Shown in pieces: positions 25,029 to 33,381 of a stretch of DNA of 64,000 bases. Made by a program: the position numbers and the translations under genes. The stretch is from contig CBDCYR010000011.1 of the NCBI GenBank assembly GCA_965224275.1, positions 558,001 through 622,000 on the forward strand, given 5' to 3'. Below the pieces are notes generated by a model, which saw only the letters and a program-made list of their open reading frames with translations, searched no databases and was not told the origin of the DNA. This DNA comes from CAUZWH01 sp965224275. GTDB taxonomy: Bacteria > Pseudomonadota > Alphaproteobacteria > SHVV01. Every line of letters begins with the position of its first letter. The stretch's first letter is position 1.

Positions 25029-26327
25029 ATGGTAACTCGCCCGGCTCGTGCTGCGACGAAACATGGAACCGCCAAGTACCGGCGTTGGAGCGTGGTGCTT
25101 TTTGCCTGTGTGATGTGGGCTTGGGTCGGCCCGGCGAACGCTGCGGATAACGCAGCCGGCGGGCCGAGTGATGCAAGAAAATCAGTCATTGGCTATCTGA
25201 CATTGTTTGAGGGCGACCTTGTGCCGCATCGATTGTCGAACTTGGGGAGCGTGAAATCCTGTAGCGCTGCCGAAAGCGTGTTGGAAGCCTGGATTTGCTA
25301 CGATCCCGCTGCCGGCTTTATGGATGCTGACCTCGTCCGATCAGGACGAATGACCGAGTCCGAACTCATTGCGTTGCGGAGCCGCCTGGCTTCACGATGT
25401 CTGCCAGATCAGGTCGCCCTCGCGTCTGATTTGGTGCGGTATCCCGAGCGGTGGGCGGTCGCGGCATGTCTGAGAAATGGCTACCGTCGAGAATGGACGA
25501 AGCACGTTGAACCGCATGGCGCGCTCTATCGCTCATGGTCGACAATCGCATCCCTTCACCCCGCATGCGTTCGCGATCTCATCGATCACCCCGACGCAGT
25601 CGGCGGCATTTCGTTCGAGATTTGCAACGAAAAACACAGCGCGGTTCCCTTTCAGGCGATCGGTGAGGGCATCGGCAAGACCAGTTCGGTGCTGTACCCC
25701 GGGTGGGGCGAACTCCAACAGCCGTTTTTTCGCTATCAACTGGGCGGCATCATAGAGGACGAAGTTTTGGTTCTCGGTACTTATGATTCACGCGGCGGGG
25801 CCTCGGTTGACAGCGGCGTCGTGTTCGTCCGTCTTGGCAGCTCTCTCGCGATGGCGCTGGAAGGGTGGGAATACATCGGCGATCGTTGCAATCGCGGTTT
25901 GAAATTCGTTCGTGCGGATGACGACGGATCGCTCAGCCTGACAATAAACATCACCTCCTATGATTTGTTCGCGCTCGATGATTGGCGACGACCACGCGAG
26001 CTATTTTTTACCGAACCCCAAGGCAAACCGTATCGGTCGGAGGGGTTGCTTGCGCTGCGCCCATACAAAGACCTTGAGAACTTTGCCAGCATCGAATGCT
26101 TGGGCAGTGCCACCTACGCGATCGATCTTGCCGCGCACAAGCTGATCCTGCGTTCAGCGACGATTGCGCGAATCATTGAGTTGATGGCCGATCGATTCGC
26201 CTATCAGCCGTGCTTCAACACGTTCATGACACAGCGTTTCGCAAAGCTGCCGGTAACGATTGAAGCCGCGGCCCTTCCTGCGCTTACCCGCGAGTTCGAG
26301 CGGGCTTGCACGACAGCCAGGAACTAA
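25029..26327 (+). CDS. Predicted secreted protein, function unknown
   Basis: About 432 residues with an N-terminal signal peptide: basic RRWSVVLFACVMWAWVGPAN and cleavage near ANAAD. The mature protein has several Cys (at least six), consistent with a periplasmic disulfide-bonded fold. Segments such as GIIEDEVLVLGTYDSRGGAS and LKFVRADDDGSLSLTINITS suggest a beta-rich fold. No catalytic motif is recognised. It has no close co-directional partner: the next gene is convergent. Confidence 0.6.
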   Translation: MVTRPARAATKHGTAKYRRWSVVLFACVMWAWVGPANAADNAAGGPSDARKSVIGYLTLFEGDLVPHRLSNLGSVKSCSAAESVLEAWICYDPAAGFMDADLVRSGRMTESELIALRSRLASRCLPDQVALASDLVRYPERWAVAACLRNGYRREWTKHVEPHGALYRSWSTIASLHPACVRDLIDHPDAVGGISFEICNEKHSAVPFQAIGEGIGKTSSVLYPGWGELQQPFFRYQLGGIIEDEVLVLGTYDSRGGASVDSGVVFVRLGSSLAMALEGWEYIGDRCNRGLKFVRADDDGSLSLTINITSYDLFALDDWRRPRELFFTEPQGKPYRSEGLLALRPYKDLENFASIECLGSATYAIDLAAHKLILRSATIARIIELMADRFAYQPCFNTFMTQRFAKLPVTIEAAALPALTREFERACTTARN

Positions 26328-26362
26328 GGGGGTCGGCCGGGCCTGCCCGCCGCCTCGTCTCG

Positions 26363-27301
26363 TTATGCGCTCCGGTCCGCCGCGCTTGCCGCTTGGGCTT
26401 GTTGCGCCTGTTGTGCGAGCCGTCGTCGTTCGCGCGCCAGCGACCGGTTGGTAATCCAGACGCCGGAAAAGATCAGTCCCATCGCCAGCAGCATCGGCCA
26501 GACGAAGGGTTCGTCGAGGAACAGGATGCCCCACAGCACCGCGAGCGGCGGGATCATGTAGTTGGTCAGTGAGGCAAAGGTAACGCCAACCGATGTCACC
26601 AGGTGGAACAGCACCATATAGGCGGCTGCGGTCGACAACACCGCGAGCACGACGACAGCACCCAGCGCCTCCCACGACGGATCGATCGACAACGGTTGTT
26701 CGACGATAAAGCTGAGAACAAAGCTGATAACAGCGCCCGCGATCATGACGTGGGCGCCGATTGCGGCAACCGACACGCCGCGCAAGCGCCGCGTCAGCAT
26801 GTTGGAGAATACGTAGCTGACCACGCCGCCCAGCATGGCGCCGAGGCCAATGGCATCGCCGCCAACGCCGGCGATTTCTCGGGGGCCGAGGAGTAGCAGC
26901 AAACCGGCCAAGCCGAGACCAACGCCAACCAGCTTGGCCGGAGATATTTTCTCGTCCTTGGTGGCAATGTGGCCCATCAGTACCGTCAACAGCGGTCCGG
27001 CGGCAACCGGGATCGAAGCGAGCCCGCTGCTGATGCGGGATTCCGCGTAAACCAGGGCATTGAACGGGATCACCAATGCGAACAAGGCGATCGCACCGAA
27101 ATAAACCCAGGTTGAACTCGGCACGGACAAGCGTTCGCCGCGCGCATAGAGGTAGATAACCACGACCGCCGCTGCGATGGCGAGACGGATCGCCGTCATC
27201 GTCATCGGCGGAATCTCAAGCGCCATTTTGACCATGCCAAAGGTAACCGACCACAGCAAGGCGAGGATGATCAGCCAGCCAATATTGCGATAGGCGTGCA
27301 T
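26363..27301 (-). CDS. DMT-superfamily (EamA) transporter
   Basis: 312 residues from MHAYRNIGWLIILALLWSVT with ten predicted membrane helices in two EamA repeats. Landmarks are FGMVKMALEIPPMTMTAIRL in repeat 1 and LTNYMIPPLAVLWGILFLDE in repeat 2, the family's end-of-repeat signature. Family role: export of amino acids or metabolites across the inner membrane. The frame stays open upstream through the 9-bp repeat array, giving a Cys-Ala-Pro/Met string, but that is an artefact of the repeat; the ATG at 27301 fits the family length. Confidence 0.9.
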   Translation of the reverse strand: MHAYRNIGWLIILALLWSVTFGMVKMALEIPPMTMTAIRLAIAAAVVVIYLYARGERLSVPSSTWVYFGAIALFALVIPFNALVYAESRISSGLASIPVAAGPLLTVLMGHIATKDEKISPAKLVGVGLGLAGLLLLLGPREIAGVGGDAIGLGAMLGGVVSYVFSNMLTRRLRGVSVAAIGAHVMIAGAVISFVLSFIVEQPLSIDPSWEALGAVVVLAVLSTAAAYMVLFHLVTSVGVTFASLTNYMIPPLAVLWGILFLDEPFVWPMLLAMGLIFSGVWITNRSLARERRRLAQQAQQAQAASAADRSA

Positions 27302-27352
27302 CGGCGGAGGGTAGCAGATCGCACACATCGCACGCATCGAACACATCGGCAC

Positions 27353-27453
27353 ACATGGCGCACATGGCGCACATGGCGCACATGGCGCACATGGCGCACA
27401 TGGCGCACATGGCGCACATGGCGCACATGGCGCACATGGCGCACATGGCGCAC
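27353..27453. repeat. 9-bp tandem repeat array, 11 copies
   Basis: The unit acatggcgc recurs at exact 9-bp spacing (atggcg at 27355, 27364 and on to 27445) with no sequence variation. Looser ACACATCG-type units precede it. It sits in the divergent gap between the DMT transporter and the reductive dehalogenase-like gene, so copy number could alter promoter spacing. Because the unit is a multiple of 3, all frames stay open. Confidence 0.97.
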
Positions 27454-27603
27454 ATCGAGCCATTGGGGGGCGGCATCACGTATATATCCGGTGGCCGGTC
27501 GATCGCCACCGGTGTCAGCCGGCTGCCTTGCCGACTGTTGGGGTTCGCCGCCGACACGTAGGGGCTCGACGGCGGCGCGCAGGCGCGCCAGACTGACGTC
27601 CCT

Positions 27604-29832
27604 ATGTTGATCCATCCCAAGTCTAAAAACCGCCCGTTCCATTGGGGATCGTTCCCGCTGGAAATGTTGCCGCGCAATGAGAGCATGATTGCGGTCGAAG
27701 CCGGTCGGCCCGAGATCGACGCGCGTGTCGCCGGCGACCTCTCCGGCCGGGGCGACGACGCAAATGGTCTCCTGGTCGAAACGGTCAACCGCTATCGCGA
27801 GATCTATGCCGGCTTTGTCGACGGGGAGGTGGCGCCGGAACGGGCGCCGTTGCCGGACGATCTCGAACGCCGCGCCGCGGACATCAAGGGCGCCGCCTAT
27901 TTCATGGACGCGAGCCAGGTTGGCATCTGCCGCTTACCCGAGCGCGCCTGGCTAAGCGGCAGCCAGCGGCAACCGCATGACCATGCGGTCGTCATCCTGG
28001 TCGAACACGGCCGGGTACCGGAAGCCGACAACGTCGCCCACGATTGGGTGGCGCCGGCGGTGACGGCAACGGCGGACATGCGGGCAGCCGAGCTGGCGGC
28101 ATTGGTGGCCGGCCATATCCGGCAAATGGGAATGGCCGCGCGGGCCCACATGGCCGGTCACAATGATCTCGATCTCGCCCGATTGGCGGTGCTCGCCGGA
28201 CTCGCCCTGCGCGACGACCTTGACGGTGATGGGCTCATCAATCCCTATGTCGGCCGTGACTTTGCGCTGGCTGCGGTGTCGACGGATTACCAACTCGCGC
28301 TCGATCTGCCGCTTGCCGAAAGCGCGTTGCGGGCCAAGGGCTTGAGCTACTGGTGGGGGCAGAACGGGGCGCAATCGGGCCGCGAGCGCCGCCGGCGGGC
28401 GCGGCGGCGCTCGCACAACAGCCGCTACCCGATGGAAACGGTCAAACGGGTCGATCGGCCGACCACCTTGATCCTGGACGATGAGGTCCCGCGCCCGCCC
28501 AAACGCGCCAATTTCTTCGAACGTGCCCTGCGCGGCGATCTCGGCGAGAAAACCCGCAAAGAGCGGACCCGCTTTGCCTTCAAACATCCGTTCTCGCGCA
28601 GCCAGCTCGGCCTGATCCGATCGCTGGTGCCGTTCCAGGACGGCGAGGTAGCGGCCATCGCAGATGTCGACAGCGCACGCCATGCTGATCCCGCGGCCAA
28701 TGCGAAAGCCGTGAAAGCGCTGTCGTATTTTCTCGGCGCGGACCTCACCGGTATTTGTGAAATTCCCGACTACGCCTGGTATTCGCACAAGGAAGACGGC
28801 ACGCCGATCCCGACCTACCACAAATATGCGGTGGTGATGCTGATCGATCAGGGCTTCGACACCATGGAGGGCGCCAGCGGCGACGACTGGATTTCCGGCG
28901 CACAATCGATGCGGGGCTATTTGCGAGGCGCCGAGATGGCCGGGATCATGGCCGAACTCCTGCGTGGTCTTGGCTTTCCCGCCCGCTCGCAGACCAATGC
29001 CGATAGCGACGTGCTGCATATCCCACTCGTTCTGTGGGCCGGTCTCGGCGAGCTCAGCCGCATCGGCGAACTCGTTCTTAACCCTTTCGTCGGTCCGCGC
29101 TTCAAAACGGTGGTGCTGACCACGGATATGCCGCTCGAAGCCGACAAGCCGATCGATTTCGGCCTCCAGTATTTCTGCAACAACTGCCTGAAATGCGCCC
29201 GCGAGTGCCCGGTCGATGCGATCCCGTTTGGCGACAAGGTCGTGTTCAACGGCTACGAGATGTGGAAGCCGGACGTCGAGCGCTGCGCCCGCTATCGGCT
29301 GACCAACGATCGCGGCTCAGCTTGTGGGCGTTGTATGAAGACCTGCCCGCTCAACAAGGTGGTCGATGCCGATGGCCCGATGCTAACGCGGACCGCGAGT
29401 TGGCTCGGCATCAACGCGATGTGGCTCAAACCTCTGATGGTACCGTTTGCCGCCTGGTTCGATGATTGGATCGGCAACGGCAAGCGCAACCCGGTGAAGA
29501 AGTGGTGGTTCGATCACGAGGTGGTCGACGGGGTTACCGTGGATGCGAGGAAAACCAACCAGCGCGATCTCGATGTCCACCGCAAAGTCGATCCGGCGAC
29601 CCAGCGAATCGCTTACTACAACGCCAATGTGACGCCACCACCCGATGTAACCGCAACGGTTCCAGTCGACCGCAAAGCCGAGCTGGCGGCCAAAGAACTG
29701 TTAGAGACGCCGGCTCAGGCGCGGGCTCGCCGGGCCCGGGGCGGCGCGCGCCCGGACCATTACGTCACCACACCACCGGCCGGCGGTGGCGAGGGCGACG
29801 CGGTTACTGTCGAGGGTCCCTACAAGAGTTAG
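27604..29832 (+). CDS. Cytosolic reductive dehalogenase-like protein with internal duplication
   Basis: 742 residues with no Tat signal. The C-terminal half has the reductive dehalogenase pair of iron-sulfur motifs: CNNCLKCARECP (about 524-535) and C-x12-CGRCMKTCP (about 562-583). Before it lies the cobalamin-binding nitroreductase-like domain with YFLGADLTGICEIPDYAWYS, YHKYAVVMLIDQG and ELVLNPFVGPRFKTVVLTTD. The N-terminal half (about 90-260) repeats this domain without the Fe-S part: YFMDASQVGICRLPERAWLS, HDHAVVILVEHG and GLINPYVGRDFALAAVSTDY. Family role: cobalamin- and Fe-S-dependent removal of halogen from organohalides. The catabolic relatives NpRdhA and BhbA carry a fused reductase; that module is absent here, so electrons must come from another protein. 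The actual substrate is unknown. Confidence 0.88.
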   Translation: MLIHPKSKNRPFHWGSFPLEMLPRNESMIAVEAGRPEIDARVAGDLSGRGDDANGLLVETVNRYREIYAGFVDGEVAPERAPLPDDLERRAADIKGAAYFMDASQVGICRLPERAWLSGSQRQPHDHAVVILVEHGRVPEADNVAHDWVAPAVTATADMRAAELAALVAGHIRQMGMAARAHMAGHNDLDLARLAVLAGLALRDDLDGDGLINPYVGRDFALAAVSTDYQLALDLPLAESALRAKGLSYWWGQNGAQSGRERRRRARRRSHNSRYPMETVKRVDRPTTLILDDEVPRPPKRANFFERALRGDLGEKTRKERTRFAFKHPFSRSQLGLIRSLVPFQDGEVAAIADVDSARHADPAANAKAVKALSYFLGADLTGICEIPDYAWYSHKEDGTPIPTYHKYAVVMLIDQGFDTMEGASGDDWISGAQSMRGYLRGAEMAGIMAELLRGLGFPARSQTNADSDVLHIPLVLWAGLGELSRIGELVLNPFVGPRFKTVVLTTDMPLEADKPIDFGLQYFCNNCLKCARECPVDAIPFGDKVVFNGYEMWKPDVERCARYRLTNDRGSACGRCMKTCPLNKVVDADGPMLTRTASWLGINAMWLKPLMVPFAAWFDDWIGNGKRNPVKKWWFDHEVVDGVTVDARKTNQRDLDVHRKVDPATQRIAYYNANVTPPPDVTATVPVDRKAELAAKELLETPAQARARRARGGARPDHYVTTPPAGGGEGDAVTVEGPYKS

Positions 29833-29877
29833 TGGATTCCATCCGCCAGGACGCGGAATCGTCGATGCCTGAAACGA

Positions 29878-29972
29878 ATAAACCCTCACCCCCGCCCTCT
29901 CCCACTTCGCGGGCGAGGGAGCCTGATCGTATGCGCGGCAATAAGCCCTCGCCACCCGAAGGGGGCAGGGGA
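29878..29972. repeat. Dispersed C-rich inverted repeat element, copy 2
   Basis: It has the same layout as 22376-22478: aaaccctcacccccgccctctccc, an inner cgagggagcc, then ataagccctcgcc. It follows the dehalogenase gene; the gap 29833-30032 has no other feature. Confidence 0.7.
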
Positions 29973-30032
29973 TGCAACCGGCCGGCGCGGCTGGATCGAG
30001 TTCAACCAGTAATTGTCCAGCCCGGTAGTTAG

Positions 30033-31178
30033 CTAGCTATCGAACATTTGGCTGATGTAGTGTTTGAGCGAGTGGTGGATGCTGGCTTCCATGCGCGACA
30101 GCGGACCCGGTTGGTAGCTCTCGCGCGCCATGGCTAGGTGGGTGTCGACGACGATGCCGGTGTCCTCGTCCAGAATCCGTCGCAGGAAATCGTCATAGGC
30201 CTGGATCTTGTCGTCGCGATCGGGTTGATCGAATACCTCCTCGGCGAACAGTTGGTAGGCAAGCAGGCGGGTTTGGTTGACCGCGACCGGCCAGGAAATC
30301 ACCGCGACACCGCTATCGATGCGCCCGACCAGAACGAAATTGGGCGGCAGGTGGCCGATGCAAGCGAAGTCGTCGGGTTGACCCTTCATCCAGGGCATTG
30401 CGCCGAACAGTGATTTGCCGTCCGCCAGCAAGGGTTGGTCGCTATAGAAGGCGCTGAAGCGACCGTTCTCGTGCAGGTTGAAGCCGAGTTCGTCGCTGGT
30501 GATGCCGGCGCCGAAGGTATCGGCATGTGTGGCTTGGATGTGGTAGAGATCGAGATTGTTCTCATCCATTATTTTCCAGTTGCAGGTGAGATCCCACACC
30601 TGCTTGATGCCGGTGCGGCACGACCCCATGCCAAGCACCGAGAACTGATTTTCGAACAGCGCGACATGGTCGGAAAAAGGTGCCGGATTGGCATTGAATG
30701 AGACGAAAATCCAGCCCGCCCATACCTCGCAACTCAGCGCTTGCAGGCGGCAAGTCGACAGGTCGAAATCTTCGACGTCATCCATAAAGGGGGCGCCGAC
30801 CAACTGACCGGTGAGGTCGTAGGACCAGCCGTGATACTCGCAGGTAAATCCCTTGGCATTACCCGAACCCTTGGCGACCACGAGACCGCGATGGGCGCAG
30901 CTGTTGCGAGAAGCATTGATGGACCCGTCGCTTACACGGGCGATGATGATGGGCTCATCCATGACCTTGAAAGTCATGTAATCGCCGGGCTTTTCGATTT
31001 CCTCGACCCGGGCCACGCACAGCCAGTCCCGCATGAAGATCCGGTCTTTTTCGAGCCGGTAGATTTCTTCCGAGGTGTAGATGTAGCCGGGCATGTGGCG
31101 GGCGCGATTGATCGGCGCCGTGGTCGCCGCGATGGCTTGCGCGAGTTCGGAGCTCACGGTGCTATCGGTCATGGACAT
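30033..31178 (-). CDS. Rieske ring-hydroxylating oxygenase, large subunit
   Basis: 381 residues from MSMTDSTVSSELAQAIA, with GGAGGG 6 bases upstream. The Rieske [2Fe-2S] ligands are C-x-H in RNSCAHRGLVV and C-x2-H in GFTCEYHGWSYDL. The mononuclear iron site is DENNLDLYHIQATHADTFGA, with the bridging Asp and two His, and the third carboxylate lies in the C-terminal domain. Family role: O2-dependent hydroxylation, demethylation or dealkylation of an aromatic or quaternary-ammonium compound, needing a ferredoxin/reductase partner. None is encoded nearby, so electron donors must be shared. It converges on the dehalogenase gene. Confidence 0.9.
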   Translation of the reverse strand: MSMTDSTVSSELAQAIAATTAPINRARHMPGYIYTSEEIYRLEKDRIFMRDWLCVARVEEIEKPGDYMTFKVMDEPIIIARVSDGSINASRNSCAHRGLVVAKGSGNAKGFTCEYHGWSYDLTGQLVGAPFMDDVEDFDLSTCRLQALSCEVWAGWIFVSFNANPAPFSDHVALFENQFSVLGMGSCRTGIKQVWDLTCNWKIMDENNLDLYHIQATHADTFGAGITSDELGFNLHENGRFSAFYSDQPLLADGKSLFGAMPWMKGQPDDFACIGHLPPNFVLVGRIDSGVAVISWPVAVNQTRLLAYQLFAEEVFDQPDRDDKIQAYDDFLRRILDEDTGIVVDTHLAMARESYQPGPLSRMEASIHHSLKHYISQMFDS

Positions 31179-31268
31179 GAAGCCCTCCTCGACTGCGTTT
31201 GGCGCCGGTGGCGGACTGGCGGCCACGCGCCAACCGGCTACCGTGACGAGTGTATCTGCTCGACACCG

Positions 31269-31333
31269 TAAGCTCGACCCTCAGATAAGCTCGATCTTGG
31301 GAAAAGCTCGATCTTGGGAAAGCGCGACTTTGG
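31269..31333. repeat. 17-bp degenerate tandem repeat (about 3.8 copies)
   Basis: Two identical units AAGCTCGATCTTGGGAA (31286-31302 and 31303-31319) are flanked by diverged ones at 31269 and 31320. It abuts the left end of the IS1595-type element. Confidence 0.85.
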
Positions 31334-31338
31334 GCGCT

Positions 31339-32189
31339 GGGTTAATACACTTCGCTCTCGAAAAGGATGAGTGCCCGGGGACCGGCTCGTGCTGCACCGC
31401 CTGCTGGAGCCGGAAGAAAAGCGGCGCTCGATTGAACAGTGAATCGAGATGTAGCGTGGTGCGATGGCCTGCAGGATCAGCACTTGGCCCCTCGCCACTT
31501 ATCTGGTTGGTCAGCCCCTGTTCCAACGGTCGCGCCAGGCGCCACGGTTGTTTGGACAAACGGGATCAGGCTCCTCGCAGCCACATCCTCGACGCGGCTC
31601 ATTCGGATCCGGCCAGTGCCCCGCCCTCGGACTTCCGCCGCAATCGCGACGATCGACTTGGTCTTCGTCTGTCGCCCCACGACGCCGGTTTCCCGGCCGC
31701 CCACATAGGTTTCGTCCACCTCGACCGCGCCGCCCAGGAGATCACGCCCCGGCCTCACCATGGCGCGCCGCAACTTGTGCAGCCAAGCCCAGGCGGTCTG
31801 ATAACTGCCCAGGCGAAGAATGCGTTGCAGGCCGAGCGCACTGACCCCGTGCTTCTGGTTGGTCACGTACCACATCGCCTGGAACCAAAGGCGCAATGGC
31901 TTTCGAGTGCCCTCGAAGATCGTCCCCGCCGTCACCGATGTTTGACGCTGACACCGGTTGCATCGCAACTGACCCCGCGCCGTCGGCCAGGCGTCGGTTC
32001 CGCAGCAAGACGGGCATCGAAAACCTTCCGGCCAACGAACACGCCCAAGAAACTCCGCACACGCCGTCTCCGACACGAACCACGCGTCGAATTCAGTCAG
32101 GGTGCGCGGGTAGTCGACCCCGCCTTCGGGATGGGATGCCGGGTTCGCCATCCCAACATATTGACATCACGAGAGCGAAGTGGATACCC
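31339..32189 (-). mobile_element. IS1595-family (ISXO2-like) element, internally deleted
   Basis: Ends share GGGT and then CACTTCGCTCTCG as inverted repeats (left 31339-31360; right, read inward, from 32189). No 8-bp duplication is evident outside them. The length of 851 bp and the broken transposase indicate an internal deletion. Confidence 0.8.
31370..32151 (-). pseudogene. IS1595-family (ISXO2-like) transposase, internally deleted
   Basis: The N-terminal 205 residues are well preserved. They hold the zinc ribbon CPSCCGTDAW and CNRCQRQTSVTAGTIFEGTR, and the first catalytic Asp in GGAVEVDETYVGG. After SLIPFVQTTVAPGATV the usual segment with the second catalytic Asp (a TDGW motif) is missing. 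In another frame a C-terminal piece, HLDSLFNRAPLFFRLQQAVQ, matches the end of the family. So a stretch of the core was deleted and the frame broken. No activity is expected. Confidence 0.85.
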
Positions 32190-32270
32190 TATATACAGAA
32201 AAGGGAGTGCCGGGGATCGCTCCCCGGCGCTCAGAACAAATTGGCGTTGCGCCTGCGGTCAGTTGCCCCT

Positions 32271-33122
32271 TTATTGGTTGGTCAGCCCCTTCCAATCCCG
32301 GCTCAGAAACCAATACTCGTGGCGCTCCTGAAGCCACCCACTTTCGGTATTGAGGATGATCCAGTTGTTGAGCCAGTTAATGATGTCGTAGTCACCCTTG
32401 CGCAGCGCAAATCCCGACGGATTCCGCATCAGGTATTCTTTGCCAAATGGCTTGTAGAGGACCTCCGGATAGTCGAGGACGTAATTGGTCGGCTTCGGTT
32501 CCGCGGTGATGAAGGCGTGCGCACTGCCGTTGATGACGTCCTGTATAGCCGGTGCGTCATCGTCAAATTGGCGCACCTGGGCTTTGGGGAATCGCCGCTT
32601 GATTACCGTGAGGCCATCCTGATTGCCGCGCCGCAACGTAATCGTAACTTTTGAACTATTGAAATCTTTGTTGGGGTCGAAGCCCGCGGTGAGCTTCTTG
32701 TTCGCGGCCAACGTCATACCGCCCCAATTGTAGGGATTCGAAAAATTGATCTGCAGATTCCAAGGCGGATAAACAAAGATCCCCGTCATGATGATATCGA
32801 ACTTGCCGGTTAGCAGTGCCGGGATAATCCCGTCGAAAGCGGTGGGTACGAACTCAATCTTCACACCCATGTCCTCGGCCACCTTCTTGGCGACGTCGAT
32901 CTCGAAGCCGATGAGATCGCCCTTCTTCGATCGCATCACCCACGGCACGAAGGTCGACACACCGGCCCGCAGGGTCTGTCGCTTCTTGATCTTCTCAAGA
33001 ACGCTGCTGGCAGCTATTTCAGAGCGAATGTCTTTGCTTTGAGCATAGGGCTGCGCACTCATGAACAGAAATGCCAACCCGACGAGAACGATAAGCGGGA
33101 TAAGACGAAAGCGAATATTCAT
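32271..33122 (-). CDS. Periplasmic substrate-binding protein of a polar amino acid-type ABC transporter
   Basis: 283 residues with a signal peptide (LIPLIVLVGLAFLFMSAQPYAQ). The family 3 SBP fold is recognisable from LRAGVSTFVPWVMRSKKGDL, IGFEIDVAKKVAEDMGVKIE, AFDGIIPALLTGKFDIIMTG and the C-terminal GFALRKGDYDIINWLNNWI. In this family the GFEIDV region and the Arg-containing hinge (TLRRGNQDG) bind the ligand's amino and carboxyl groups. It is divergent from the amidase and permease genes, which with it form a split transporter cluster. The ligand is probably an amino acid or amide-like compound. Confidence 0.9.
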   Translation of the reverse strand: MNIRFRLIPLIVLVGLAFLFMSAQPYAQSKDIRSEIAASSVLEKIKKRQTLRAGVSTFVPWVMRSKKGDLIGFEIDVAKKVAEDMGVKIEFVPTAFDGIIPALLTGKFDIIMTGIFVYPPWNLQINFSNPYNWGGMTLAANKKLTAGFDPNKDFNSSKVTITLRRGNQDGLTVIKRRFPKAQVRQFDDDAPAIQDVINGSAHAFITAEPKPTNYVLDYPEVLYKPFGKEYLMRNPSGFALRKGDYDIINWLNNWIILNTESGWLQERHEYWFLSRDWKGLTNQ

Positions 33123-33381
33123 CGTACGCTACCTCCCTTTTTTATGATTTGGTCACGCTACTGCAAATTTCCAATTTTGAAAAGCAAGTCGGAGTTCAAG
33201 TTGGCAAAAGAGGGTAGTAAAAGAAAGTAGTAAAACAGGTATAGATTCGGCCGATTTTCAATATATTTATTTGGTTGCAAGAAAAGGAGCTTACGGATGT
33301 CGAAGGTGCGGCCACTTAATTTGCTGGCGTTTGGCAGGTCGAGTTGGTACGCGCGCGCCAATTTTCGGCTGGTCAGGTGCC

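Noticed and set aside
27353..27453. CRISPR array
   Set aside because: The 9-bp units are directly adjacent with no spacers and no cas genes are nearby.
26363..27463. Long Cys-Ala-Pro/Met N-terminal extension of the DMT transporter
   Set aside because: It is only the 9-bp repeat read in an open frame; the ATG at 27301 gives a family-length protein.
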